A stretch of 64,000 bases of DNA from Paenibacillus sp. MAEPY2 (GTDB taxonomy: Bacteria > Bacillota > Bacilli > Paenibacillales > Paenibacillaceae). The stretch is taken from assembly GCF_000499205.1 (NCBI RefSeq), contig NZ_AWUK01000038.1, positions 216,816 through 280,815 on the forward strand, written 5' to 3'. A program made the position numbers and the translations under genes. Under the pieces are notes generated by a model. The model was not told the origin of the DNA. It made no database searches and was given only the letters and a program-made list of their open reading frames with translations. Shown here piece after piece: positions 1 to 9,370 of the stretch (position 1 is the first letter of the stretch; every line of letters starts with the position of its first letter).

Positions 1-1
1 C

Positions 2-991
2 TCTAAAGAAATCTGGGTCTACTGCCAGGTCGGCTTGCGCGGATATACAGCTTCGCAAATTTTACGACAGCATGGCTTTAAAGTGAAAAACCTGAGTGGA
101 GGCTATAAAACATACCGTCAAGCGCAATTTATGCCCACACCATTTTTTACAGAAAGTCATGATAATACAAACGGTCAGAGTTCTGTCGAACAACTGCCTG
201 CTACCAAAGAAGCTGCATTGGAGCCGACCCAGCCGTCGTTAATGCAACCTTTGCATATTGATAATGAACTGAACGTATGCGGTTTAAGTTGTCCCGGTCC
301 GCTAATCCAGGTCAAGAAAAAAATGGATCAACTGACAGACGGACAGACCCTGCGCGTAAAAGCTTCCGATCCGGGATTTTATGAAGACGTCAAGGCATGG
401 GCAACCATGTCAGGCTCCACACTTCTACAGTTGGAACGTGGGAAGGGGAGCATTATTGAGGCGGTACTTGCCAAGAACACAGCCCAACCCGTATCCTCAG
501 CTAAGCAAACTCCTGAAGCTGAGCCTGCAAGTACGTTGGTTGTTTTCAGCGGCGATCTGGATAAGGCCATTGCGTCATTTATTATTGCGAATGGGGCAGC
601 GGCAAGTGGACGAAAAGTAACGATGTTCTTTACCTTCTGGGGATTGAATATCATCCGCAAGCAGCAGCCACAACCTGTATCCAAAACAGGGATAGGCCGA
701 ATGTTTAACATGATGCTGCCAAGCAGCAGCCGCAAGCTGGGTATGTCCAAAATGAACATGCTGGGAATCGGGCCAAAAATGATCCGCGGTCTGATGAAAA
801 ATAACAATGTTGCTTCTCTGGAGGAACTGATACAGACCGCAGCTGAGCAAGGCGTTGAGATGGTGGCTTGCCAGATGTCCATGGATCTAATGGGCATTCA
901 ACGTGAAGAAATAATGGATCAGGTTACCATTGGTGGCGTGGGTTATTATTTGGGACAAGCGGCTCAGGCAAATCATAACCTGTTTATATAA
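2..991 (+). CDS. Rhodanese-TusA-DsrE sulfur-transfer fusion, 3' part (CoA-disulfide reductase-like)
   Basis: The reading frame is open from the first bases, so the gene begins before the window; 329 residues are visible. In order they show the end of a rhodanese domain with the active-site loop CQVGLRGY, a proline- and glutamate-rich linker, a TusA-like domain with the persulfide motif CGLSCPGP, and a C-terminal DsrE-like domain (VVFSGDLDKAIASFIIANGA). In known Firmicutes proteins this order follows an N-terminal FAD/NAD pyridine-nucleotide disulfide reductase, giving a protein of about 800 residues that relays sulfane sulfur between thiol carriers in the cytoplasm. The reductase half is not visible, so its presence is inferred. 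The TTG at 35 is internal to the rhodanese loop and not a real start. Confidence 0.85.
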   Translation, partial: SKEIWVYCQVGLRGYTASQILRQHGFKVKNLSGGYKTYRQAQFMPTPFFTESHDNTNGQSSVEQLPATKEAALEPTQPSLMQPLHIDNELNVCGLSCPGPLIQVKKKMDQLTDGQTLRVKASDPGFYEDVKAWATMSGSTLLQLERGKGSIIEAVLAKNTAQPVSSAKQTPEAEPASTLVVFSGDLDKAIASFIIANGAAASGRKVTMFFTFWGLNIIRKQQPQPVSKTGIGRMFNMMLPSSSRKLGMSKMNMLGIGPKMIRGLMKNNNVASLEELIQTAAEQGVEMVACQMSMDLMGIQREEIMDQVTIGGVGYYLGQAAQANHNLFI

Positions 992-1080
992 AATTCGATA
1001 TTAATTGGATCTCTGTTACAACCTGAACATCCTAATCTTATAAAAAAATCATCTATTTGAGTCTGTACGTTTTCCGATGA

Positions 1081-1107
1081 AAGCCACTAATGTAGTGGCT
1101 TTTTCTT
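1081..1107 (+). terminator. Rho-independent terminator of the sulfur-transferase gene
   Basis: A perfect 8-bp stem, AGCCACTA and TAGTGGCT, closes a 3-nt loop (1082-1100) and is followed by TTTTTCTTT. It lies 90 bp after the stop of the upstream gene. The rest of 992-1337 holds a cre-like box near 1260 and no gene. Confidence 0.85.
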
Positions 1108-1259
1108 TATATACTTTTTCTTTACGAACCAAACTTCGCTCTTGTTGTTTATAAATGAACCTTCTTGTCCTTTCACGCAATAAACGGAACGGAATATGCA
1201 ATGAAAATGTTCCTTAATTACCTTATTATGTAATAAACCTGCCATGATTCAGTTCATAT

Positions 1260-1273
1260 AGTAAGCGCTCTCC
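1260..1273 (+). promoter_or_regulatory. Possible CcpA cre box upstream of GH30 xylanase
   Basis: AGTAAGCGCTCTCC contains the AAGCGCT core of the CcpA consensus TGWAARCGYTWNCW and matches 11 of 14 positions. It lies 65 bp before the xylanase start, where carbon catabolite control of a secreted polysaccharidase would be expected. No CcpA dependence can be shown from sequence alone. Confidence 0.4.
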
Positions 1274-1337
1274 AATTAGTTTCTCATGGGTTAGTACAAT
1301 GTACAGGATTCTTTATTTGAAGAGGAGGATGAGGTTA

Positions 1338-2687
1338 ATGAGTGTACGTTTCAAAAAAACGATTAGCGTAATACTTGCCTGCTTGACTGCTCTGCCCGTT
1401 ATGATCACGGCACAAATGCCAGTGAAGGTGTCTGCAGCCAGTGATGTAACGATTAACCTGTCGGCAGAAAAACAGATTATACGGGGCTTTGGAGGAATTA
1501 ATCATCCTGCCTGGATCGGAGACCTTACAGCGGCGCAACGGGAAACCGCTTTTGGTAACGGTCAGAATCAACTCGGCTTCTCTATATTGCGAATTTATGT
1601 CGACCCGGATCGGAATAACTGGTATCGCGAAGTCCCCACAGCCAAACGTGCCATTGAACAGGGAGCTCTCGTATTTGCTTCACCATGGAATCCGCCCAGT
1701 GACATGATTGAAACCTTTAATCGCAACGGGGATACAAATGCCAAACGACTCAAATACGACAAATATGCCGCATATACGCAGCACCTGAATGATTTTGTTA
1801 CCTATATGAAAAATAATGGTGTAAATCTGTATGCGATTTCCGTACAAAACGAGCCGGATTATGCACATGATTGGACTTGGTGGACGCCTCAGGAGATGCT
1901 TCGGTTTATGAAAGAAAATGCCGGATCAATTAACAACACCAAGGTGATGGCACCCGAGTCGTTCCAATATTTAAAAAACATGTCTGATCCCATATTGAAT
2001 GACCCGCAGGCTCTTGCCAATATGGATATTCTCGGTGCCCATACGTACGGAACACAGTTCAGCAATTTCCCTTATCCGTTGTTCAAACAGAAAGGCGCAG
2101 GGAAAGAACTTTGGATGACTGAAGTTTATTATCCAAACAGCAACAATAATTCGGCTGACCTCTGGCCAGAAGCGCTCGACGTCTCCTATCATATGCACCA
2201 TGCTATGGTAGAAGCAGATTTTCAGGCGTATGTCTGGTGGTATATCCGCAGGCAGTACGGTCCCATGAAAGAGGACGGCACAATCAGCAAACGCGGTTAC
2301 AATATGGCTCATTTCTCCAAATTCATTCGTCCAGGTTATGTCAGGGTTGACGCAACCAAAAATCCGGATACGAACACATATACCTCAGCTTACAAAGGAG
2401 ATAACAAGGTCGTTATCGTTGCAATCAACAGAGGTACCTCGGCAGCAAGTCAAAGATTTGTTTTGCAAAACGGCAATGCTTCTACAGTTTCCTCCTGGGT
2501 CACGGACGTCAGCAGAAACCTGCAGGCAGGATCACCCATTAGTGTATCCAGTGGTGCTTTTACAGCCACGCTGCCACCACAAAGTGTTACAACCTTCGTT
2601 GCCAGTCTGACAGGTGTTTCGAGTGTTTCCAATACGGATAGTACCTATGAGGTCGAGACGGTTCCTAATCAGGCAGCAGGCAATTGA
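1338..2687 (+). CDS. xynC: Secreted GH30 glucuronoxylan endo-1,4-beta-xylanase (XynC type)
   Basis: Hydrolyses glucuronoxylan outside the cell, cutting near xyloses that carry 4-O-methylglucuronic acid and releasing aldouronates. The start at 1338 is chosen because AGAGGAGG lies 9 nt upstream; it gives 449 residues. A signal peptide occupies about residues 1-34 (basic start, hydrophobic core, VSAA). The clan GH-A barrel carries the acid/base Glu172 in SVQNEPDY and the nucleophile Glu262 in LWMTEVYYP. The motif WWYIRRQYGPMKEDG includes the arginine that contacts glucuronate in Bacillus XynC, supporting subfamily 8. A small beta-sandwich from about residue 350 completes the usual family length. 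The gene stands alone but fits functionally with the xylo-oligosaccharide cluster at 30-42 kb. Confidence 0.93.
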   Translation: MSVRFKKTISVILACLTALPVMITAQMPVKVSAASDVTINLSAEKQIIRGFGGINHPAWIGDLTAAQRETAFGNGQNQLGFSILRIYVDPDRNNWYREVPTAKRAIEQGALVFASPWNPPSDMIETFNRNGDTNAKRLKYDKYAAYTQHLNDFVTYMKNNGVNLYAISVQNEPDYAHDWTWWTPQEMLRFMKENAGSINNTKVMAPESFQYLKNMSDPILNDPQALANMDILGAHTYGTQFSNFPYPLFKQKGAGKELWMTEVYYPNSNNNSADLWPEALDVSYHMHHAMVEADFQAYVWWYIRRQYGPMKEDGTISKRGYNMAHFSKFIRPGYVRVDATKNPDTNTYTSAYKGDNKVVIVAINRGTSAASQRFVLQNGNASTVSSWVTDVSRNLQAGSPISVSSGAFTATLPPQSVTTFVASLTGVSSVSNTDSTYEVETVPNQAAGN

Positions 2688-2741
2688 AATCATTCAATGT
2701 TAAAGGAACAGCCTGCTGCATTTAAGGCCAATTCATTCAAG

Positions 2742-2782
2742 AAAAAAAGACGTTCCTGGATTACCGGGAGCGTCTTTTTTTC
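2742..2782. terminator. Bidirectional terminator between converging operons
   Basis: The stem GACGTTCCTGG pairs with CCGGGAGCGTC, with a few G-U pairs, and is flanked by an A run on the left and a T run on the right. It can therefore end both the GH30 gene (+) and the six-gene operon ending at 2825 (-). Confidence 0.8.
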
Positions 2783-2824
2783 GTATGACTGGTGTAACTT
2801 ATAACGGGGAGGTGACTGTTCCTT

Positions 2825-3604
2825 CTATAATAATCCAGCCCATTTCAGACCATGCCAAATCCCGTCTTGCTCTGCATGGGTCGTCACATGGGAAGCTATT
2901 TGTTGCAGAGGATACGGGGCGTTGCCCATGGCAATGCTACAGCCTGCATAGCGAAACATCTCCATATCATTGAAGTTGTCACCGAAGGCATACACATTTT
3001 CAGGGGGAAATCCGATTCGGGCAGCAAGTTTGGAAACACCTTCCGCTTTGGAGCCCCCCGCAGGCAGAACATCCATGGAGAACGGATGCCAGCGGACAAA
3101 GTGGAGATCACGAAACCTGTCGCGGTAGGACGATTCCTCTTCTGGTGAACAGAACAGCATCGTCTGATAGATAAGTCTGTTTTTGCAGAATTGCTGATTA
3201 ACCCCAGGGTGGGTCACGCCAAGCGAAGTTAGGCAAAGGTCTACATGGGGGTGATAATCCTGACTGCAGCTCATTTGCGAATGATCAAGATAGACGAGTG
3301 GATGTCCGGATAAGCCAGCGAATGCAGACAGTTGATTCAAAGCATCCGACCGGATGGGATTGCTGTGAATGAGTTCCCCTTGATGAATCACATATTGTCC
3401 ATTGAAGCTAACATAAGACGACAGTCCAAGTTCAAGGCGAACCTGTTCCAACATGAAAGGAGATCGTCCTGAGGCCAATGCTACCGTATGACCGGCTTCT
3501 TTTAACGTCTGAACGGCTTGCTTCGCGGAAGCGGGAATCCGATTATGACGATCCAGAAGAGTACCATCGATGTCAAAGAAAATCAGTTTCTTGGTTTGAA
3601 TCAA
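2825..3604 (-). CDS. Cof-type HAD-IIB phosphatase
   Basis: A cytoplasmic haloacid dehalogenase-family phosphatase of 259 residues, probably acting on a sugar phosphate or similar small phosphomonoester. Motif I is FFDIDGTLLD, motif II lies in LASGRS, the motif III lysine is in GSKAEGVSKL, and motif IV is GDNFNDMEMF; the insert between II and III is the type IIB cap. The start is a TTG at 3604, supported by GAAGGAGTG just upstream inside the end of the ATPase gene, so translation is probably coupled. It is the last gene of a six-gene operon that also contains a second HAD phosphatase and an ABC importer. Substrate unknown. Confidence 0.85.
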   Translation of the reverse strand: MIQTKKLIFFDIDGTLLDRHNRIPASAKQAVQTLKEAGHTVALASGRSPFMLEQVRLELGLSSYVSFNGQYVIHQGELIHSNPIRSDALNQLSAFAGLSGHPLVYLDHSQMSCSQDYHPHVDLCLTSLGVTHPGVNQQFCKNRLIYQTMLFCSPEEESSYRDRFRDLHFVRWHPFSMDVLPAGGSKAEGVSKLAARIGFPPENVYAFGDNFNDMEMFRYAGCSIAMGNAPYPLQQIASHVTTHAEQDGIWHGLKWAGLL

Positions 3605-3608
3605 AACG

Positions 3609-4658
3609 TCACACTCCTTCGCCGCTGACGGAAGAAAGACTCAGACTCACTTGGTCGTTCAGGGAGAATGGAAGGGGAGAGATGACTTCCCAACGTGTAT
3701 CATCGCTGCGGATGTCATAATGAAATTCTTTCCCTTGAAACTGGACATTGACAATCTCACCCGATATCCCGGCTTTGCCTGAAGGCTGCAGTTGGAACTG
3801 ATCCGGCCTGACGGGATATAAGCCGTGTGATTTGAAATAGTTCGCAACCTGCTTGCCAGGCCAGGAAATATTCGTACCGCCCTTAGGCATGAAGACATCT
3901 GCATCCCAGTTACCTGTGACCAAGTTGGATTTTGAAACGAATCTCGCTACGAATTCGGTCTCCGGCCGCAAATAAATTTCCTGCGGCGTTCCAGCCTGCT
4001 CAATCCGTCCATCTTTCATAACGATGATGCGGTCAGCCATAGCAAGGGCTTCGCCTTGATCATGCGTAACGTAGACTACAGCCGATTCGGTATTTCGGTG
4101 TACCTGTTGAATCTCACGTCGCATATCCATGCGAAGCATGGCATCCAGACTGCTGAGAGGTTCATCCATCAGCAGCAGTGATGGTTGGGGAGCGATGGCC
4201 CGTGCGATAGCGACGCGTTGTTTTTGTCCCCCGGACAGCTCATGAGGCATGCGGTCTGCCAGATGTGAAAGTCCCGACATATTCAGAACTTCATGGATCC
4301 GGTTCTGTTCGTTATTTTTAATATGAGAAGGTGTTGATTTGTGTGTCCGTATGGGGAAGCGGATGTGCTCAGCCACATTCATATGCGGCCACAGTGCAAA
4401 GGACTGGAATACCATGCCGATTCTTCGTTTTTCCGGGGGAAGCAATGTCCCTGAGCCTGCAACCACCAGGTCATCCATGAGAACCTCGCCGCTACTCGCC
4501 TGCTCGAATCCGGCAAGAATGCGCAGTAATGTAGTTTTCCCACAACCTGACGGTCCAAGGATCGCTACGAATTCTCCATCCTTAATCGTTAAGTCAATGG
4601 AATGAAGTGCCTGGAAACTGCCGAAGGATTTGCTAACCTGTTTGATCTGGATACTCAT
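3609..4658 (-). CDS. ABC transporter ATP-binding protein (FbpC/AfuC/PotA-like)
   Basis: Energises the importer encoded by the two preceding genes. Over 349 residues it has Walker A GPSGCGKTT (35-43), Q-loop VFQSFALWPHM, signature LSGGQKQRVAIARA (141-154), Walker B LLLMDEP (161-167) and the switch histidine in VYVTHD (His199). A C-terminal region of about 120 residues corresponds to a TOBE-type regulatory domain, as in the ferric, polyamine and phosphonate branch. The start overlaps the permease stop by 4 bp. Family membership is certain; the imported substrate is not shown by the sequence. Confidence 0.92.
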   Translation of the reverse strand: MSIQIKQVSKSFGSFQALHSIDLTIKDGEFVAILGPSGCGKTTLLRILAGFEQASSGEVLMDDLVVAGSGTLLPPEKRRIGMVFQSFALWPHMNVAEHIRFPIRTHKSTPSHIKNNEQNRIHEVLNMSGLSHLADRMPHELSGGQKQRVAIARAIAPQPSLLLMDEPLSSLDAMLRMDMRREIQQVHRNTESAVVYVTHDQGEALAMADRIIVMKDGRIEQAGTPQEIYLRPETEFVARFVSKSNLVTGNWDADVFMPKGGTNISWPGKQVANYFKSHGLYPVRPDQFQLQPSGKAGISGEIVNVQFQGKEFHYDIRSDDTRWEVISPLPFSLNDQVSLSLSSVSGEGV

Positions 4659-6409
4659 GACTTCACTCCCTTACGTGCAGCCCATCGCTGAGCGATGAGC
4701 AATATTACTCCTCCTGCCGCAATAAGTGCGACAATCAGACTGGACAATGCGGTTGAATAGAGGGTATCCCCTGCCTGCTCAAAACTAAATATGGTGACAC
4801 CAATAGTCTGTGAACCCGAAGAATATAACAGTGCCGATACGGTAAGCTCGGTCAGGGCAGTCAGGAAGACCAACATGCCTCCTGTCAGAATACCCGGCAG
4901 CAATAATGGCAGCAAAACTGCCGTCCACTTGCGCCAGAAACCTGCCCCGGAGATCCGTGCAGCCTCCTCCATCGATGAATCCAGCTGCATGAATGAAGTG
5001 ACACTTGAACGAATCTGAAGAATAAGAAATCGACAGATATATGCGATAAACAAAATGGTCATCGTCCCATAGATGCCAGGGTTCCAGCCAGGGATCGGCT
5101 CCATCCATACCAGAATCATGGACAGGGCGAACACGATACCAGGTAAGGTGTAAGGAACAGCAGTGGCCAGCTCGGCCATTTTATTGAATCGATTAGGCTT
5201 ACGTACCCGTATATATGCAAATCCTGAGCCTATAATCAGACAAGCGAGCATCGTGACGAGGGCGAGGACAAGACTGTTCTGGATCGCCTGCCACACACGC
5301 TCATTCTCAAAGAGAATATATCTGTAATTGTCTAATGTCATATTGGCACGTGTAAGACCGAGCCCATAGGCTCTTTTGAAAGACATCGAGAACATGGAAG
5401 ACAATGGAACAATAGTAATCAGCAAGAGACCAGACCATATAGCCAATGTTAATGGCTTCCGCATGCGACCCAAAGCATATCTGGGGGCCAGATCGGGCTG
5501 CATCGTGTCGGAGGCATGATTTTTGCGCAAAAGCATCCATTGCAATAGACTTCCGACTATCGCAGCTGCACCGAGCAGCACAGATAAGGATGCACCACGG
5601 GCGAATGCTGAAGGTCCAAACCCGATAATTTCTTCATATATAAGCGTGCTGAGAACTGAAATGTTCACAGGTGTGCCGAGAAAGGCTGGTATGCCGAAAT
5701 TGTCCAGCGAAGCCAGAAATACAAGCAATCCTCCAGCCGTCAGGCCCGGCAGGGCAAGTGGCAATGTAATGCGAAGGAAAACTTCCATCCTTCCGGCACC
5801 TCCAGCTCTTGCAGCCCATTCCAGATCACGCGGGATTTTGCGCAGTACATCCAGTGTGAACATGTACACCAGCGGAAAATGATGAATACCCATAACAAAT
5901 ACAATTCCACCTAAACTGTACATACTCCTTGGGGCGAGTCCGGGATGAATCCATTGCAGTACACCCGCAAGCCATCCCTGTGATCCGGTAAAAGAAGACC
6001 AGGACAACGTAAGAACATAGGAGGGTAGAATAAAACAAAGTAAAATCCCCATATGCAGGGCGGACTTATTCCGGATATCCGTGTAGGCAACGATCCAGGC
6101 CAGTGCTGTTCCGAGCACCAGAGAGAGCACAGTAGAACCGGTAACGATAAATACGGTATTGCGCAATGTGGACCAAAAACGGTCCTGTTGCAGTAATTCG
6201 CTATAGTGAGATAGCGTTAAACCTTGCTCGCCCTGAAAACTGAGAAGAACCAGCTTCAGGATGGGGTATACAAAAAATATCAGTACGGCTGCTGCACCCA
6301 ACAGGGCTGCCAGTCGATTCCAACGTAACAGACCGGAGAGGGAGGAAAAGGGCTTGCGCCCTTTTGCTTGTCCCCGCAGAACCATTCTATTTGTTTTCAC
6401 TTTCTCCAT
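4655..6409 (-). CDS. ABC transporter permease, double-domain (FbpB/AfuB-like)
   Basis: An inner-membrane permease of 584 residues with two fused BPD_transp_1 halves of about six helices each. Both halves keep the EAA loop: EWAARAGGAGRMEVFLRITLP near 200 and EEAARISGAGFWRKWTAVLLP near 495. Fused double permeases of this kind are typical of ferric-iron, hexose-phosphate (AfuB) and 2-aminoethylphosphonate importers. The ATG at 6409 is preceded by GGAGCTG. It lies 17 nt after the binding-protein gene and overlaps the ATPase gene by 4 bp. Confidence 0.92.
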   Translation of the reverse strand: MEKVKTNRMVLRGQAKGRKPFSSLSGLLRWNRLAALLGAAAVLIFFVYPILKLVLLSFQGEQGLTLSHYSELLQQDRFWSTLRNTVFIVTGSTVLSLVLGTALAWIVAYTDIRNKSALHMGILLCFILPSYVLTLSWSSFTGSQGWLAGVLQWIHPGLAPRSMYSLGGIVFVMGIHHFPLVYMFTLDVLRKIPRDLEWAARAGGAGRMEVFLRITLPLALPGLTAGGLLVFLASLDNFGIPAFLGTPVNISVLSTLIYEEIIGFGPSAFARGASLSVLLGAAAIVGSLLQWMLLRKNHASDTMQPDLAPRYALGRMRKPLTLAIWSGLLLITIVPLSSMFSMSFKRAYGLGLTRANMTLDNYRYILFENERVWQAIQNSLVLALVTMLACLIIGSGFAYIRVRKPNRFNKMAELATAVPYTLPGIVFALSMILVWMEPIPGWNPGIYGTMTILFIAYICRFLILQIRSSVTSFMQLDSSMEEAARISGAGFWRKWTAVLLPLLLPGILTGGMLVFLTALTELTVSALLYSSGSQTIGVTIFSFEQAGDTLYSTALSSLIVALIAAGGVILLIAQRWAARKGVKS

Positions 6410-6426
6410 AAGAACAGCTCCAATCC

Positions 6427-7467
6427 TTACTCGCCAAACACATTAATGAATTGCTGTTTGTCTGTTTCGCGATCAACTGCAAGTTTGGCTGCATCGCCAG
6501 GCAAAATCTTCATTTCCGATACACCTTTAAGTCCTTCAGGTGGAGCAACGCCTTCACGGATAGGGGAGTATCCGATCTCGGCTGACAGCTTCTGGCCATC
6601 TTCAGAGAGAACGAAATCCACAAAAGCCTGGGCAGCAGGAACATTGGCAGCTTCTTTCATGATCCCAATCGGTTCAGTGATGATCGGAACACCTTCTTCC
6701 GGATAGATCAGTTCAACCGGAGAACCTTTCGCTTTTTCTCGGGCCACGAGGTAATCAACAACGACCCCATACGATTTTTCACCGCTGGCTACAGCTTTTA
6801 TTACGGCACCGTTACCTTTAATGACGGACATACCATTCATCTTGGACTCCTGCAGAAAATCCCATCCGAATCCATCTGTACGGCTGAAGACACCAATGTT
6901 GTAAGCGGCCGCGCCAGAGTATAGAGGACTCGGCATGATACTTGCATTTTTGCTCTCAGGCATGGTCAGCACTTGCCAGGAAGTTGGTTGGGCTGTGACT
7001 TTTTGGGTATTGGTAGCCAGTACCGTTGCCATCACCTTCGTACCAGCGTACATGCCATCGGGATCAACAAGATCTGTCGGAATCTGACTTAATTCTGGTG
7101 ACTTGTAAGCGAGCAGAAGATCATCGCTTTTCAGATTTTCAAAGGTAACTGCATCCGCCAGCAGGAGTACATCCGCCTGAGTTTTGCCTGCCTGGCGCTC
7201 TGCCTGAATTTTGGCTGTGACTTCCTCCGTTCCAGAACGGAAGATGCTAACCTGAACATCGGGATATTTTTGGTTAAAAGCATTGATCAGTTTGCCTGCA
7301 TCCTCTTCAGGCTGAGAGGTATAGAAGGATAGCTTGCCTGATACCGAATTTGAAGCGGCACCTGAATTGCCTTGATCTGGAGTGGCTTGTCCCTGAGCGG
7401 AACAACCACTGAACACAATCATGCCTGCCAGCAGGGGCAGTAGTAACGTCTTTTTAAATGGAATCAC
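6427..7467 (-). CDS. Extracellular solute-binding lipoprotein (FbpA/AfuA/PhnS-like)
   Basis: Captures the substrate of the adjacent ABC importer at the outer face of the membrane. The GTG start at 7467 follows AAAGGAGAG by 7 nt. A lipobox FSGC places the lipidated cysteine at Cys22, followed by a flexible glutamine- and serine-rich linker. The mature part reads as a family 1/6 periplasmic-binding fold (KLSFYTSQPEEDAGKLINAF). It lacks the adjacent Tyr-Tyr pair that typically binds iron in FbpA, so iron is unlikely. A hexose phosphate, as for AfuA, or another organophosphate fits the two neighbouring phosphatases better; this is inference from context. Confidence 0.88.
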   Translation of the reverse strand: MIPFKKTLLLPLLAGMIVFSGCSAQGQATPDQGNSGAASNSVSGKLSFYTSQPEEDAGKLINAFNQKYPDVQVSIFRSGTEEVTAKIQAERQAGKTQADVLLLADAVTFENLKSDDLLLAYKSPELSQIPTDLVDPDGMYAGTKVMATVLATNTQKVTAQPTSWQVLTMPESKNASIMPSPLYSGAAAYNIGVFSRTDGFGWDFLQESKMNGMSVIKGNGAVIKAVASGEKSYGVVVDYLVAREKAKGSPVELIYPEEGVPIITEPIGIMKEAANVPAAQAFVDFVLSEDGQKLSAEIGYSPIREGVAPPEGLKGVSEMKILPGDAAKLAVDRETDKQQFINVFGE

Positions 7468-7536
7468 AGATAATCTCTCCTTTGGGTGTCTATCTTATCG
7501 GTTATTAAGTCATACTATCTCAGAAATGAGAATCGA

Positions 7537-8394
7537 TTAGAGCAAGTAATTGTGGATGGCCTGTGCCACACCGTCTTCAATGTTGCTGCCCGTAACTATA
7601 TCCGCGATTTCCTTCACATGAGATTCGGCATTGCCCATGGCTATACCAATTCCTGCCCATTGCAACATATCCAGATCATTATCATAATCCCCGGCAGCCG
7701 CAACCTGCTGAGGTTTGATATCGTGTGCGCGGCACAATCTCTCCAGGGCTTCACGTTTACTAATACCAGCGGAGTTGACATCGAATCGCAACCTTCCAGT
7801 TCGCGTGCATTCAAACAATCCTAACCCGCCAAGGGTATGAAATAGTTTCTCGCGTGAGGCATGGTCCTTACAGATGACAGCTGCTTTGTAGAGCATGTTC
7901 GGCATATTGCGTACAAAGGCTCTGAAATCCTGTCCGACCTCGACCAATTGAATAAGATCAGCCTGATCCTTGTACCGTTCTTCCGATCCTTCTAATTCGG
8001 GTCGGATGACGACATTGTTCAAGGCCCAATACCTGTTGATATCATTGATTTCCTGAACATAGAGCACATTGTATCCATAGAAATGAATGTAGGCTCCTTC
8101 TTGCTGGATGACATCCAACATAAGCAGAATATCTTCCGTTTTCAGTGGAACACCTTCAAGCATTTCACCTGTCACCGGATCTACGGTCACCGCTCCGTTA
8201 AGTGCAACCAGTGGGAAAGTCATGGAGACTTCCCTGGCATGAAGCCATACGGAAGCGGGAAATCGGCCGGATGCAATGGTGACATTCACATTCCCTGACA
8301 TGAGTTGCTTGATGGAGCTTCGTGTCATGGGGGTTATTACTTTGTCCGGATTCAGCATCGTGCCGTCCAGATCAAGGGCCAACAATTTGTACAT
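7537..8394 (-). CDS. Cof-type HAD-IIB phosphatase
   Basis: The second HAD phosphatase of the operon, 285 residues, cytoplasmic. Motif I is ALDLDGTMLN, motif II TIASGR, the motif III lysine lies in ISKREALERL, and motif IV is AAGDYDNDLDML. The ATG at 8394 is chosen because GGGGGGATC lies 6 nt upstream; the longer upstream reading frame lacks a ribosome binding site and any family similarity. Two distinct HAD phosphatases beside one importer suggest stepwise or broad dephosphorylation of imported phosphates, which is inference. Confidence 0.85.
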   Translation of the reverse strand: MYKLLALDLDGTMLNPDKVITPMTRSSIKQLMSGNVNVTIASGRFPASVWLHAREVSMTFPLVALNGAVTVDPVTGEMLEGVPLKTEDILLMLDVIQQEGAYIHFYGYNVLYVQEINDINRYWALNNVVIRPELEGSEERYKDQADLIQLVEVGQDFRAFVRNMPNMLYKAAVICKDHASREKLFHTLGGLGLFECTRTGRLRFDVNSAGISKREALERLCRAHDIKPQQVAAAGDYDNDLDMLQWAGIGIAMGNAESHVKEIADIVTGSNIEDGVAQAIHNYLL

Positions 8395-8419
8395 GAGAAG
8401 ATCCCCCCGATTAAATAGC

Positions 8420-9154
8420 TTACACGGTATACATTCGCAGTGGCACGGGTATATCCACAAGCCCCCCATAGGAACGACTTGCTTCATGGCGCATCAACTC
8501 GAGATTGCCATCCCCGGGAAGATGAACCAGGACGAGCTGTTTTACATTGGCTTGTCCAGCAATCATGCCTGCCTCAAGTGCATCCATATGTCCCTGGCCG
8601 GTGGTATGTACACTGCCTTCACAGATGGTAGCCTCGCATAAAAAAATGTCAGCATCCCGTGCAAGTTCGATAAGAGAATCACAATAGGAGGTATCGCCGG
8701 AATACACCAGCACCTTGCCTTTATATGTGATCTTGACGGCATAACACGTAATGGTATGCTGCACCTGTACAAATTCAATCTCTGCACCTGCTAGTCGAAT
8801 CGTGGTTGAAGGGTCAATGGTAATGACCTCGGTATGCTCACCACGCAGACCACTCAGGAGCTCAACTGGATTATCCGGAGCATACAGCTTCAGTTTATGC
8901 AACATACGTCCATTGCGAATGGCGCCGGCAGCAGCATATTGGAGCACACCAAGATCTGCGATATGATCATGGTGTAAGTGAGACAGAATAACACCAGATA
9001 ATGCCTCTACACCTGTCTCGGAGGGAAGCTTACTCATGACGCCACTGCCACAGTCCAGCAAAATTTGTCCTTCATCTGTGGTTACAAGGTAACCCGCAGT
9101 GGCTCCCCCTGCGGCGGGATATCCCCCCCAGTAACCCAAAATTTTCACATTCAT
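8420..9154 (-). CDS. Metallo-beta-lactamase-fold hydrolase (YhfI/RNase Z-like phosphodiesterase family)
   Basis: A 244-residue cytoplasmic hydrolase and first gene of the minus-strand operon. It has the two-metal motif HLHHDH (about 60-65), a central SGDTSYCD strand and GHMDALEA, the layout of the RNase Z and cyclic-nucleotide phosphodiesterase branch that includes Bacillus YhfI. That branch mostly cleaves phosphodiester bonds, which fits the two phosphomonoesterases downstream: diester to monoester to alcohol. The ATG at 9154 follows GAGGTGC by about 5 nt; a GTG at 9163 is part of that ribosome binding site. Confidence 0.8.
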   Translation of the reverse strand: MNVKILGYWGGYPAAGGATAGYLVTTDEGQILLDCGSGVMSKLPSETGVEALSGVILSHLHHDHIADLGVLQYAAAGAIRNGRMLHKLKLYAPDNPVELLSGLRGEHTEVITIDPSTTIRLAGAEIEFVQVQHTITCYAVKITYKGKVLVYSGDTSYCDSLIELARDADIFLCEATICEGSVHTTGQGHMDALEAGMIAGQANVKQLVLVHLPGDGNLELMRHEASRSYGGLVDIPVPLRMYTV

Positions 9155-9207
9155 CTTTTGCACCTCAGTCTGTCTTGTTCTACACCCTTTACAAATGTTC
9201 CGTACAG

Positions 9208-9219
9208 TTACAATTGTAA
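9208..9219. promoter_or_regulatory. Palindrome TTACAATTGTAA, possible SorC operator
   Basis: A perfect 12-bp palindrome in the 216-bp divergent region, on the side of the MBL-first operon and 54 bp from its start. It is the clearest symmetric element between the regulator and the operon. Binding by the neighbouring SorC protein is inferred. Confidence 0.35.
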
Positions 9220-9292
9220 GAAGGCTTTATTACTTACGTGTCAAACGAATGTCAATCTTGTGTAAAATGCTATTGGGGCATATCTTCCTTGC

Positions 9293-9322
9293 TTGACTCG
9301 ACTGTGAGTGCCATTCTATAGT
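9293..9322 (+). promoter_or_regulatory. Sigma-A promoter of the SorC regulator gene
   Basis: TTGACT at 9293-9298, an 18-bp spacer, and TATAGT at 9317-9322, each one base from consensus. The start codon at 9371 lies about 45 bp downstream. Confidence 0.6.
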
Positions 9323-9370
9323 GGGACATATGTACGGATGGAACTATAAAATTAAAAGGCGGACTTGTAT

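Noticed and set aside
379..897. 172-codon open frame opposite the TusA-DsrE gene
   Set aside because: It is antisense to recognisable TusA and DsrE domains and shows no family motif or ribosome binding site.
6427..7467. Ferric iron binding protein annotation
   Set aside because: The family match alone would suggest iron, but the adjacent tyrosine pair is missing and neighbours are phosphatases, not iron-related genes.
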